From Dichetophora obliterata (taxonomy: Eukaryota; Arthropoda; Insecta; Diptera; Sciomyzidae), in assembly GCA_963920525.1 (NCBI GenBank), contig OY986436.1, positions 12,413,467 to 12,477,466 of the forward strand: a stretch of DNA of 64,000 nucleotides, in the 5' to 3' direction. A model generated the notes under the pieces. It saw only the letters and a list, made by a program, of their open reading frames with translations, had not been told where the DNA came from and did no database searches. The position numbers and the translations under genes were made by a program. This document shows, piece by piece, positions 34,075 to 46,328 of the stretch (position 1 is its first letter; each line of letters starts with the position of its first letter).

Positions 34075-37000
34075 AGGAGTATTCATAATTCAGTGCACTT
34101 GTCTGTGCAGTTAAGTTTTTGCAAAGAAGTAAAATATAAGGAAGTGGTGTAGTAGCAGAAAAGTGCGGCATTTTGCATATTGGTGTTGGTTCGCACAAAC
34201 ACATAAACATTCAAACACGGCCGCATTCGGTTGCATCACAAAAAAAGGCCCAACCTGTTTCTGATGATAATCACATATTTACAGATTATGGCTTAAAGTT
34301 TTCGCTATCTTGTTTCTTTTTATCCAATAACTATTACAGATTGTATTTCCACACCACCCTTGAGGTATACAATTTGGTGCGTTACCGATTTTTTTTTTGT
34401 GGGTGTTCGGTTCCCCAGTAGGCCTATTTCACCCGAGAGCAAAAAGAATATTAGTATAGTAAAAAAATGATGGTAAAAGCTATCTACTGGGTTTGTATTC
34501 ATTTATATTCATGCATTAAATTTTATATATTATTAAAATTATAAATAATTTTAAATTAAAAAATTAAATATAAAAATGGATTTCAATAAATTAATAAAAT
34601 AATTTGAATTAATAAACTAAATAAAATTATTAATACAAATTAATTTTTTCTAAACACCCTTAAAATGAATAGTTTTATGCAACTTTTGCCTAATAGTTGG
34701 CTTTTCATTATTTTTTTTAGATATATAAAAATTTCTAGTTTTTAAAAATATTTCAATTAAAGATTTGACAATAATATTAAAATGACCGGAAGACTTAATA
34801 TGACCCTCAAATATACTTTTTCCAAGCAGAGATCGTTGTGTTCAACAAAATTCTATTGTAACACATTTTATGCAAAATAGATTTGTCTTTATCTAATAAT
34901 TTGTACGCGTAGTTCTTTTTCAATAATAATGCAAACATCTTCAACTGATTTTGAAGGATTTTTCAAATACCCCTTTGATTTAAAACTTATTAACGATTGC
35001 TGACTACTTTCCCCCTCCAAATCTATTTTACATTCATTGCATTTAAGAATTGATTGCAATTTAAACACAACAAACCCTGCTATATACTTAACTACATGAC
35101 CTGTATATTCAGTTAAAATACTAGCATCTGTGAAATAATTTCAAATAAATAAAATATTTATTCCCTTTTATTTTAAATAAATAAATAAAATATTTTTTCC
35201 TTTTATTTTAAAATTTTTTGCGTAAATTTATTCTTTATTTTGGCCTTTATTCCACACACTTCATATTATGCACTGAATTTGGAAACTTTCGCGAATTTTA
35301 CCTCCTAAGCCATTTGAGACCGACATTGTATTATTGCACTTTTGGACTAAGGAGGCCCAAGAACGTTTAATAAACATAAGAAAAAATTATTTACGCGTGG
35401 GCCATAAACTGCACTTATGACAGTGAAAATTTGTTCACTGAAAACACGAGCGCCCTAAATGTGTGGAAATATGTAAATTGAAAACGCCCCTGAAATACTT
35501 TGACATTTCAATCCCTTAAAATTGGCGCGGAAACAACGTACTCCAATTTGCTTTTTTTCACTTATTTCCAATCGGAAATGCACAAATTTTCACTTTAAAT
35601 AACTTTTTTAAACACAATTCATTATAAATAACGTTGTTTCGTTTAAAAAATCCAACTGGTGTTTGTATACTTACTTATGGAAGGAAACCACATTCTGACT
35701 ACATTCTGACTACTTGAACAGTTTTTTACCACACAACGCATGTTCGTTTAGTTGTTAATATCGCAAATCTTACTTATCTCACTAAAATTATCAATAAAAA
35801 TAGCTTTTAATTAAATATTTAATATTAGTAATTTTTTTATCTCACACTTCGGCCGACAGAACGATCGAAATGTCAAAAAATATTCTCCGTACACATACCG
35901 CAGTACACATACACTGTATGTGAGGGTAACACCATTTCCTTATATTTTATTTCTATGAGTTTTTGTGAACACTTATCAAAGAAGTAAAATATTTATTCTA
36001 TGTATTCTTATTCTAAATATTATTTCTATGACACTTATACTATAACTTTTTTTTAAGCTGTCAAAATTTTCCATGTGCACAACTGCTCAAGTCCTCAAGT
36101 TTAGAGCACTGGTAGAAAAACACTTGTGAATTTTTGACTTACGTGTATTTTGTTTTTGTAAAGGGCTCAAGTCCTAAACTTCACTGGCAAGTACCCTTAA
36201 TGAACTTGAACCTATTTGCCCACGCCGCATTATTATATCATCAAAGTTTAGGATACTGATTTAAAGTTTGTTTAAAATTACAAACGTTTTTTTTTAATTT
36301 AGTACTGCATCAGAAAAAAACATGGATTTTTCCATGATACAATCATAGATTTTTCTTTGAAAATACGAGTACTGTAATCGTCATACGAGTTTGTAATTTT
36401 GAAATGATTTTGACATGATTTTGACATTAGCTGTCAGTGTGGTGAATCTCTTTACCCTACCTTATTCTTCTGCCATGGTCTTGCCCAATGTATAAGGGGG
36501 CCTGCTCAAGTACTCAAGTCCTGAACTGCACAGGCAAAAAAAAAAAAATAAACTGGCCATTTCAGCCCTTGGAAGGACTTTGACCTAGCTTCTATTGATC
36601 AATTGTGTTGTGCGTGTTGTTAAATGTTTGATCACAAATGACCGAGAACTGGACCTACGTGTTTTATGCCGACTCCGAACGGCTTATGTTCTCAAGAAGC
36701 TTTACATGGCAATTTTTACTCTCTGAGGTTTGCCATTGTCTGCAGAGAGGTGACGACCGAACAGAAAAATTACTTCAATTGAAAAAACTTTTCTGTCTGA
36801 GCTGGAATTGAACCCGGGCTACCGCGGTTCTTAAGCTTAGGGGCCACGCACTCTACCCACTAGGCTACGGTCGCACACAGGCAAGTGCACTGAATTGTGA
36901 ATACCCCTATTGTGATACTTTGATCGCGATCCAAAGTAATGAATTAATGGATCAGGGTTGAATGCTAAACGTTCAAGATTTATCGCGTCAGTATTCATAC

Positions 37001-37092
37001 AATTTTTTCTTGGTGTGTTCACGAAAACCTAAGTGTACAACTGCACAAGTCCTCAACTGCACAGGCAAGTGAACTGAGTAGTGAATACCTCT
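34075..37092. mobile_element. Composite AGGG-family element region with nested insertions
   Basis: The left terminus AGGAGTATTCATAATTCAGT at 34,075 is preceded by AAT. A right terminus at 37,092 (inverted AGAGGTATTCACTACTCAGT) is followed by AAT. Other termini of the same family lie at 36,908 (inverted AGGGGTATTCACAATTCAGT, followed by ATT) and partly at about 36,200. Inside is very AT-rich sequence (34,500-35,250) without genes. The exact pairing of ends is unresolved. Confidence 0.45.
36538..36875 (-). repeat. tRNA-derived SINE with 9-bp target duplication
   Basis: A 338-bp SINE on the minus strand, flanked by the direct repeat CACAGGCAA (36,529-36,537 and 36,876-36,884). Its 5' end is tRNA-like: TGCGACCGTAGCCTAGTGGG then TAGAGTGCG (A box), and GGGTTCAATTCC (B box) about 45 bases later, at 36,790-36,802. 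The body is unrelated to a tRNA. On the element's own strand the 3' end is a T-rich tail (a run of A on the plus strand), which is unusual. It interrupts an AGGG-family MITE. Confidence 0.8.
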
Positions 37093-37099
37093 AATTATT

Positions 37100-38330
37100 T
37101 GGTTTTCACAAATACATTCTTATGTTGTGTTAAAAAACAAGGTACGCCCAAAAAAACCCTGTAATAAAAATAAATAAAAATTTATTTAAAACAAACGTAA
37201 ATTCAGTAAAAATATATTGAATAACTACATATGTATTTAAAAATAAATAAAACTACATATATACGAAATAAATACACATTGTGTAGTACATTTTATTACA
37301 GTAGTTTTTTGAGAGTAGGTTGTATATCTTGATCTTTTACGGTAAAAAATATATACTGAACGAGTAAAAATATATAAAAAACCAAAAAAGTGATCCGTGC
37401 AATCAAAAGGAAGTTTACAAATTGCATTAATCAAATTAAAAATTTTTCTTTTCAGGAAACTAAATAGATTCCTGGAAAACTTTGGATTACCAAAGATATC
37501 AATTAAAAACATTTACAAATATGTACAAACTGCTTCTGTCGCTGTTACCATTGCTGGTGTTGAAGAAAAAAGTGTATTTTTAATATCGTGTTTGCTTTTG
37601 TTTTCATTTTTATAGCCCCAATTTATGTCGTCGTCATCAAAGAAATTAATTAAAAAATTATGTTTTAAAATTGAAAAAATACAGGCTAGAGTTCTAGGGG
37701 TTGGGCATGATACAACTGATTGGGGGAGGGAAAAGTGAGTAAGCTGAAAATGTAATTGGTGTGAGCAGTTCAGGTATAAAACATGGGTGGCAGACAGAAA
37801 TGCCAGATCCCACGGATTAGAATCAGAGATGCAAACCTTGTTATACTATTACCTATCGCTGAACAAATGTAGCAATTTTTGCATGGATTTTTTTAAAGAA
37901 AAATAACACGAAACGTGTTAGCAAACAAAATAAATATGCAAACAAAAATTGTCGCTCTCAATTGGTTTAGGAGATAAAATTCGAGGAAACTTCAAATTTC
38001 AGTGCAAATATTTAAGTGCATAGAAACTAATTTTCCCTTTTACGATATAAAATCCATATAATAAATGCAGTGCATTTTCATTTTATGAAAACGAACTTGT
38101 TTATATTTTCACAGTCACATGAATCCGTACATTCAAGAGGAAAATATAAGCTGTTACTGGAAACATAGAAAATATTTCGCCTGTGGCACTTTGAAAACCA
38201 TGTCAGCTCTTACTGAAACACTGAAAATACTTTACATTTTTTTTCTCAGTTTCATTTTACGAAAATAAAGTTTTTTATTCAGAATCATATGAATACGTAC
38301 ATTTAGAGCATTCTTCACCCATTTCACTAA
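37100..38330. other. AT-rich spacer with a direct repeat
   Basis: No gene. A roughly 60-bp segment (TTCATTTTATGAAAACGAAC ... GAATCCGTACATT) at 38,078-38,141 recurs at 38,251-38,309 in diverged form. Confidence 0.45.
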
Positions 38331-38334
38331 AAAA

Positions 38335-38546
38335 ACAAAGTATTTTTAATATTTCGATGTGTTTGTTGAAATTATTTTTGTTTTTAAAACAAAATTTTAA
38401 GCTCAAAAAACCAATTTTTTGAGTGAAATTGTCACTATCTGAAAAGCAGATGATAATTTTTATAAAAATTTATTGTTTTTGAGCTTCAAATTTTGTTTTG
38501 AAATCAAAAAATTACAACAAACACATAGAAATATCAAAAATACACA
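38335..38546. mobile_element. Foldback MITE, about 70-bp arms
   Basis: CAAAGTATTTTTAATATTTC ... AAGCTCAAAAA is mirrored by TTTTTGAGCTT ... GAAATATCAAAAATAC. The loop is about 60 bp and contains TCTGAAAAGCAGATGA. Related GAAAAGCAG text lies at 38,960. Confidence 0.65.
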
Positions 38547-39428
38547 CGCTTTGTGTGTATTTGGTTATGCATCACGCAACTAAGCTTAGAAAAATATAGA
38601 TAAAAACAGAATCTTATCTCACAACATTAAGATAAACGTATAACAAATAAAAAGTTCAATTTCATTTTAAACTTACGTCGCTCTACGGTCTTGTGGCAAC
38701 CAGTGTTATCACTTTGTCACAATTGTGGTAGATCTACCACTTTTTTGGATTCTACCACTTTTACCACTTTTTTTGCAATTCCCCAATTTCTTGGTCCTTA
38801 TGCAAAATAAAACATCGCTGCCGAATTATAAATTTTAATTTATTGAAGAATTGGGTATTTACACTCCAAAATTGGATCTAAGTCAATGCTAAAACAAATG
38901 AAGCACTAAAATTTAACAAAATTTGAAGCGCAAAAAATTTTTTTAATAAAATTGTCAATAACTGAAAAGCAGTTGACAATTCAAAAGCAGCTGATTTGAA
39001 GCTCATGGTATGCATTGACTATGGCTGCAAATGCAGTTAATTTGGCAGACACGTATACCTTCTGCATTCATACCATAAGATACATGTTGCATTGCTGCTA
39101 CGGCAGTTCATTTGGCAGATATGCCGGCCTAGGACATGTCTATAAAAAAAGATATAAGCGGGTATGGAGACGAGCACGTCTCCTGTCCTTCCGAGGCATG
39201 TTGCCGAGACAGACATGCAGCAGAAATAAATACAAATAGTTAAGAAAAATTAATATGTGGCATCTCATTTAAATTACGAACATATGTTTTTGACAAGCTA
39301 AATCTGAGGATTTATTTTTGTTGATTCTTGTCACTTTATTCCATACGTGCAATTTACTTTCGGCCTGCTTACTTTAACTCTCATTGAAATAATTCCAACA
39401 CATTTCTTCTTTTAACTGCGATTGCGAA

Positions 39429-41699
39429 ATGTCTCGATTTAGTGGCGCTCTACAATTAACCGATTTGGATGATTTTATTACACCTTCACAGGTAATTGAT
39501 TCAATCACTATTCAAATGAGTTGGGAATATTTTTTAAATCAAAAATAGGAATGTATCAAGCCGGTGACGATTGAAAAAGTAAAATCAAAGACTGGGTCCA
39601 AAATAACCATACAGGATGATGGCTACTACGAAGAAACAGCGGTAAGTACGCTTCTGAATAAACGCTCTGGAGTTCTTGACTTCGACTTTTTAAATTAAAC
39701 ACACTTCAGAGTTTATTTCTAAAATTGCATGATTCATCAAAGTTTGATCATTAAACATTTCGTAATTTAGAGTTATCAGGATTTAGTATCTTGTTAAAGA
39801 GTTAATTGTATAAAGCTTTAAAGTTATCTTTACTTTAACACCATTCCTTTACTAATAAATAAAATAAATAAAAATATTGCTTATTACCATACTACTTAAG
39901 AGCTATGGACAACTACTTTACTTATTTGTAGAATTCCGTAGCATTTTTTAATACTATAATCGAAATAAACAAAAGTGCCAGTACTTTTGGTCTTAAATTA
40001 ATTTAAAGTGATTGTGATAAATTATGTTTTTCTTTTATTTTCTTCGCCATTCTTTAGGCAGGCGGAAAGCATAAGCTACAAAAAGTCGAAATCACTCTTC
40101 AAGATTGTCTTGCCTGTTCTGGTTGCATCACATCCGCAGAGGGTGTGCTCATTACACAGCAAAGTCAGGAGGAGTTACTTAAAGTTTTTCGCGAGAATGA
40201 AATACTAAAAATAACAAACAGTCCAAATGTCCGTACAATTGTAATTACAGTAGCTCAACAACCCATCCTTAGTTTGGCACAACGATATGAGCTATCAGTT
40301 GAGGATGCAGCAAAACATTTAAGTGGGTATTTTCGTCAACTCGGTGCTGATTATGTGCTTAATACTAAAGTGGCCGATGATCTTGCGCTGCTGGAGAGTC
40401 GAAATGAATTTATTGAACGCTATCGCGATAAAACTCAACTTCCAATGTTATCCTCATCCTGTCCCGGTTGGGTTTGTTATGCTGAAAAGACACATGGTAA
40501 CTTTATTTTGCCCTACATTTCGACAACTCGTTCACCACAACAGATAATGGGCGTTTTGGTGAAGCAAATGTTGGCACAACAGTTGGGTGTAGCTTCAGTA
40601 AACATCTATCATGTAACGGTAATGCCATGCTATGATAAGAAACTCGAAGCATCTCGTGAGGACTTCTTCAACGAGGTGCAAAACTCACGTGATGTTGATT
40701 GCGTAATAACATCAAGTAGGCTTTATTCATATAGGTTGTAAATATTTATTTCTTAAAGCTTGTTTTTAGTTGAGCTTGAACAAATGCTTCAGCTTGAAGA
40801 TAAGCTACTACAGAGCTCGCCCGCAAAAGATTTGGATTGGCCTTGGACCGAACATACACCGGAGACAAATATTTGGGCACATGAATACTCAGCGTCGGGT
40901 GGTTATTCCGATCACATATTCAAATATGCAGCCATGGAGCTATTTGGAGATGAAACCGAGAAATTGGAATATAAAAATTTAAGGTACACTTTTACTAAAA
41001 AAAAAGACAAAATGTCAAAATAATGTAAATTAACTCCACAGAAACCCAGATTTTCGTGAAATTTCTTTGGAAAGAGATGGAAAATGCTTATTAAAATTTG
41101 CAATAGCAAACGGATTTCGAAATATACAAAACTTGGTACAAAAACTCAAGCGTGGCAAGGTACCATATCATTTTGTTGAAGTTATGGCTTGTCCTTCAGG
41201 TGGGTTTTGCTGTAAAAATAAAATGTTGTGTTCTTTTAATTTAGGTGTAACGGGCACAAGGTTAAAAAAATATTCTTAATTAAAATTCAACTTTTAATTT
41301 CCGCCATCGGAGATGAATACATAAAAAAACTGCTAATAAAAATTAAAAGTTTAATTTTAATTCAGAATAGTTTTTGAACCTTGAGCTCGTTGCACCTAAA
41401 TTAAAAATACACGCAACAGGTCGATATATAAAAAAAACCCCATACAATTTAACATTTAAGGTTGTATAAATGGTGGAGCACAAATTCGTCCATTTGCTGG
41501 TGTACCAGTGCGTGAGCTAACATTAGAATTGGAAAAACTCTATAACAAACTACCGAAATCGGTGCCTGAAAATGCTGAAACTAAATCAATCTTAACAAAT
41601 TTCTTCGATGGTCAACACACAGACAAAGCCAAAATGCTTTTGCATACCAGCTATCATGCAGTAGAAAAAATGAATACAGCTCTAAATATTAAATGGTAA
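39429..41699 (+). CDS. CIAO3: Cytosolic Fe-S cluster assembly factor (CIAO3/NARFL/Nar1)
   Basis: CIAO3/Nar1 is an iron-only-hydrogenase-like protein of the cytosolic iron-sulfur assembly (CIA) pathway; it links scaffold and targeting complexes. Six exons splice in frame: 39,429-39,491, 39,549-39,641, 40,058-40,715, 40,770-40,983, 41,042-41,199 and 41,461-41,699, giving 474 residues, near the usual length. It starts [21 protein letters not shown]-terminal cluster ligands are Cys23 (ECIKP) and Cys69, Cys72, Cys75 (CLACSGC). The hydrogenase-like domain has [27 protein letters not shown] and DVDCVITS. The last exon begins inside [12 protein letters not shown] (another cluster ligand region). The C-terminus ends NIKW, compatible with the C-terminal Trp used as a CIA targeting signal. 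It is apparently intact and transcribed alone. Confidence 0.96.
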
Positions 41700-41790
41700 C
41701 ATCTATAATATATTTGTACAAAAAATTATTGACAACAATAAGTAATGTGCAGAGAAAATATATTATGTGTTCTTGTGTAAAATTTCTAAT

Positions 41791-41796
41791 AATAAA
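41791..41796 (+). terminator. CIAO3 candidate polyadenylation signal
   Basis: AATAAA about 92 bases after the stop codon; a second possible one follows near 41,808. Confidence 0.55.
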
Positions 41797-42097
41797 TAGT
41801 TATTTAAAATAAATTAAACATATATCAAAGAAAAAATAATCCAAACATTAAAATGTTTTCTTTTATAAATTTTGAAACGTTTAACTTTATATATTTTGTT
41901 TTAATTTATGTGCTCTGTTAAGAGTATTCGCAGCCATCTTCAGTCTCGAAAAAAACGCTCATTAAATATTTCGAGCAAAAGTGATTTGAAAACTCGGTAT
42001 ACTGCTTAAAGCTTTAAAATGGTATAAATAATCTGCAAAGTTGCAGTACAAATAATCTTCATTTAAATAAAAATAAATGCAATTTGATTTCATTTAC

Positions 42098-42138
42098 CTT
42101 CTGGGATCCTTCAATTTGCGCTTTGGAATGAATGCCAA
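42098..42138 (-). other. Candidate orphan exon
   Basis: On the minus strand a 41-nt stretch has a good acceptor (TTGATTTCAG) before it and a good donor (CAGAAG then GTAAAT) after it. Two frames are open (LAFIPKRKLKDPR or GIHSKAQIEGSQK). No neighbouring exon or recognised protein was found, so it may be the end of a gene on the minus strand or chance. Confidence 0.25.
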
Positions 42139-42712
42139 CTGAAATCAACCAAACAAAAGTTTTTCATTACAAATTGTTAAAAACAATATTTCTAATAGTA
42201 ATTTATACAAACTTTTTTAAGCATTTACAAATTTCAATACCATACAAAATATCTTTGCAAAATTTAGAGATGATATCTTTATTACTTTTTAAGTTACATT
42301 CGACAGAGCGGGTAAAAATGTTTAGAGGAAAACGCGATTAAAGTTTCCGTTCTTGTGATTCGCTCTTATAAACACTCATCAATTCACTGACTTTCTAGGA
42401 ACTTTCTATTGAGCTTAAAAAATTGAAAATATACCGTTTTTCATTGTACATCAATTTGTGAAAAAAAAATGGCGTAATATAAAGTTTTGGAGCAAGTTCC
42501 CCCCTTAATTTTGATGTACTTTAAAACCTCTTTATACAATTTTTTTTTCATGATAAATATATGATCGGCTTAGGAGTTTTTTGTGGTTTTGTAAAGAATT
42601 TAGTGGCTTAGGACTTTTTGGTGGTTTTGTAAAAGATTTGTACTACCATCTGGTGCTGTAGTACACCTTTATCATATCTGAAAACCCCTATTCTATACAA
42701 ATTTTTATTCTA

Positions 42713-42984
42713 TTCATATCGTCGTGCGGGGATTCGTGTGCTCCATACGCCATTTCGACAGTTTTGAGTTAATGATTTTTGAGACCAAATTTTTTAAATC
42801 TGCATTCTGTTTTTTGCTATGTTTTCCGTAAACTAAGATATTTCGTGTCCATTTTGCTCTGTTTCCCTTTCAACAGAAATTTTCAATGACCTCTTCTTGC
42901 CACATTTACCGTAGCATTAACTCAAAATGTACCATTAACTCAAATTAAGTATGGAGCACATGAATCTCCGAACGACGATATGAA
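42713..42984. mobile_element. MITE with about 36-bp terminal inverted repeats
   Basis: TTCATATCGTCGTGCGGGGA ... CTCCATAC at the left is mirrored by GTATGGAGCACATGAATCTC ... GATATGAA at the right. Non-coding core. The flanks (42,540-42,650 and 42,985-43,080) share GGCTTAGGAGTTTTT-like direct repeats. Confidence 0.6.
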
Positions 42985-43594
42985 CGCTTAAGGAGTTTTT
43001 GACGATTTTATAAAAAATTTGTACTCTGGCGTAAAAAATAGAACAAAAAAGTGTCTGGAAATATATTTATCGTATCTGAAAATATCTTTTTAGAAATTTT
43101 CATGCTAATCATATGAGCGGTTTATTGCACAAAATTGAGTCAATGGCTTCAAATTTTGCAAATAATTTTGAATCTTTACTCAGCACTCTATGGTAGGGAA
43201 TTGGTAAAAAAATATTAACTCCGCCCACCTACCATACAAAGCGACGTCATCATAACAGTAAAACCTTAATAAATTCCAAAAAAGTTAATGTTTAAACTTG
43301 ATATTGTGCACAAAAGATTTAATAAATTTAATTTAAAGATTTAATAAAAAACCATGCCTTTTAAAAGTGACGTCATCAAGATAATGCAACATTTAAGATA
43401 ATTACCTACAAGTTATGTTGATGTTTATACCACCACGTGTTTTGCGTAAGGGGTATTCAAACTTTGTCACTGCATTTGTAACGCCAATAAGGAGGCGTGA
43501 CAGGTATAGAAAAGTGTATATTTTCTTGATCATCATCAGCTGTGATCACTATAACAGCCGCAATTTTAGAGCTATCGTAACGAAATTCAATATA

Positions 43595-45263
43595 CAGTGT
43601 TGCGCAAAACAATAGCAACAAAATCAGTACGCTGCTACAAAATCGTGTATCTTTTTAAATATTAGGTACACACAAAAATGATTATAGGAAACCATGCATA
43701 TATTTATACATCATATTAAAAACAAAACATATCCAAATTTGGTTTTGTTTTTTTTATTATTCTTTATAATTAATGTGATTTCATTCAGTTTGTCTGAGAG
43801 CAAAACAAAAGCAACATAATTAATATTTGGTGTTAGATCCATTATTCTTGATAACCGCTGCACATCTGAGCGACATCGACTCGATTAAATTAGATATGTT
43901 GGTATTAGGTATATGTTCCCAATTAACTCTCAAGGCTTCATACAGTGCAGTCTTATTGGAAAACCTTTGACCAGAAACTTTTACCTTCAAAATCCCAAAA
44001 AGATTTTCAATGGGATTCAAGTCATTGTGACTGTGCCGGCCAATCAAGGACTTGAATCCCATTGCCTCTAATGTAATCTTTGATGAGCTTTGAAGTGTGC
44101 CTTGGGTCGTTATCGGGCTGAAACGTTCACTGAAGCGACATATTCCACTCTGAATGTGGTTGCATCTTGCTTTCTAAAATGTCATTATATACAAATCGAT
44201 CAATAATTCAATCGATTTTTTGAAATGGTTCAACTTCATTATAGGAAAAACAAGTGCAGACCATAATGCCACCGCCTCCGTCCTTAAAATTTATTTTGCA
44301 GTTTCGGGCTACAAGTCGTGTACCTGGGTGGCGCCGTACCGTGCACATCCCATCTGAATTAATCAAGTTGAACTTTGATTCATCGCTAAAAAACGGTTTT
44401 CGATTTTTGATCGGTCCAATTTAGGTGCTCTTTTGCAAGACTGAGTCTAAAAAACAATAAATTGCAACTTGTTGTCACAATTTCAGACAGAACTGTTGGA
44501 ATTGTAACACCTCACCTTGTTTTTTATGCTTAGCTGTAAGCAAAGGTTTCTCTGCCGGTCTGTAACTTCTTTAATCGTTGTCAACGGCTCGTCATCAAAC
44601 AGTGCTGTGATGGATATCTAAATCAAGTGTCCGAACAACCTCTTTGGATATGGCAAATGCATTTCGTTTGAACACGCCACAAATGTTCCTGTCATCACGC
44701 AGCGATGTCTTCCGCGGCCGCCCTCTTTGATGTACCGTTGTTACGTGTTTTGTGATAGTATATTTTTTTATTAATCTGCAAACTATTGACTGATTAATAT
44801 CAAACTGTTTCACGTTAGATATTTGTGAATTTCCGTTTTTATATTCGGAAATAATTTGCAATTTAAGAGCTTCACAGTATTTAAAACGTGCCATTATAAA
44901 TGGAACAGTCAATGTCACAACTAGCGCAAAACAAACCTAAACTTAAATGTTTATGACTTACAAACAACACGTGCTTTACAATAACGGAACTTTTACAGGT
45001 AATTCTTGGAACTTCTGTTCTCTTTTTACATTTTTCAAGTTTTGTTGCTTTTGTTTTGCTCTCAGACAAATTGAATGTAGCACATTAATTTAAAATTTAA
45101 TTAAAAAAAACAAAACTAAATTTGAATTTGATTTGTTTTATATATGATGTATGAATGTATGCTTTGATTTCTATAATCATTTTTGTGTGTCCCCAATATT
45201 AAAAAAGATACACGATTTTGTTGCAGCGCACTTATTTTGTTGCTATTGTTTTGCGCAACACTG
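43595..45263 (-). mobile_element. Complete Tc1-type transposon with long IR/DR ends
   Basis: A 1,669-bp element flanked by TA target duplications (43,593-43,594 and 45,264-45,265). The ends start CAGTGTTGCGCAAAACAATA and form terminal inverted repeats of about 220 bp. Each end carries an outer site (GCAAAACAATAGCAACA) and an inner site (GCAAAACAAAAGCAACA, at 43,800-43,816 and 45,044-45,060) in direct order, the IR/DR layout known from Sleeping Beauty and some fly Tc1 elements. The central gene encodes a transposase on the minus strand with stops and shifts. Confidence 0.9.
43820..44894 (-). pseudogene. Tc1-family transposase, frameshifted
   Basis: It starts MARFKYCEALKLQIISEYKN (44,894), a paired helix-turn-helix DNA-binding region with the linker GRPRK at about 44,710. 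The catalytic core reads FSDESKFNLINSDGM (first Asp), RRHPGTRLVARNCK, GGGGIMVCTC, then QPDNDPRHTSKLIKDYI (second Asp) and DLNPIENLFGILKVKV (Glu), so the triad is DD34E-like. A shift lies between VLDWPAQS and NDLNPIEN at about 44,030, with others upstream near 44,130 and 44,400-44,590. All catalytic residues survive but the frame is broken, so it is a recently inactivated copy. Confidence 0.88.
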
Positions 45264-45265
45264 TA

Positions 45266-45789
45266 TAAGCTATTTATTCAAAAGTAGAGATTAAATTCGG
45301 AAATGAGCTAAATTAAATAAAAACCACGCCCATCTCTTATACAAAGTGACTTTATGAAAACGGCAAAATCTTCGTAAATTTTACAAAAATGCGTACAATG
45401 GCTTCAAATTTTGCAAATAAAAACAACTAAAAATTCCACCCTTCTCCCATACAAAGTGACCTATATCATAATAGTAAAACCTTTATAAATACCTCAAAAG
45501 GGAATGTTGAAACTTGCTATTTCGCGCATAAGTATGAATAAATAGAAAGGACTGTTAATTTCAAATGTGAAATATTTGGATAAAAACCACATCCTTTGAA
45601 AGTGCGTCATTATCAAAATAATACAACATTCAAGACTTCGAATAAACTAAAATACGGCTGTGTGGGTATTTTAAATTCGGTGAGGTCGAAGATATCTCCT
45701 TGCTAGTTTCTTATTTACTATAAGTTAAGCAAATTTATTTGGGTTAAAGGATTTTTTAAATAATGTACCCTCTTAAATTTTAAGTAACC
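45266..45789. other. Spacer with dispersed-repeat phrases
   Basis: CCCATACAAAGTGACCTATA and neighbouring text repeat material at 43,225-43,320, on the other side of the Tc1 element. No gene. Confidence 0.4.
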
Positions 45790-46328
45790 TTGAAAACATC
45801 TATACATCTGAATTCTTTGATGAAACATTCGAGGTTTTTCGCCGTGATCGATCATTGACATCAACTGACTTAACAAGAGGTGGTGGTGTCTTAGTTGCTA
45901 TCCGTGCAGTTTATCGTTGTCAGCAGATATCATTGCTAAACACATCCGATCTCTTGGAACAAATATGCGTTCGTGTAGATTGCCCTTGGGATGGTGATGG
46001 TTCTAACTATATTAAAAGTATATATATATATTTGTATCTTATATTCCACCTTGCTCTTCAAGTGAAGTTTATTCTATGCACTTTATTAATATTTTGAACG
46101 TTATTGATAGGCGCTCAAAGATAATGAATACCCGATTGTATTGGGTGATTTCAACTTAAGTAGTGTAAATTGGACTTATTCTAAGGATCTTTTAAGTATG
46201 ATTCCGAACTCGATGTGCAACAATTTGGAAATCGATTTTTTAGAATCTATATATTCCTTGGGTCTGATTCAAATAAACTCTGTCACAAATAGCTTGAACA
46301 AAATCTTAGATCTTATTTTTATTGATAA

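Noticed and set aside
39015..39239. 74-codon open frame just before CIAO3.
   Set aside because: Contains internal direct repeats (TTGGCAGA) and no known domain; CIAO3 has its own good start at 39,429.
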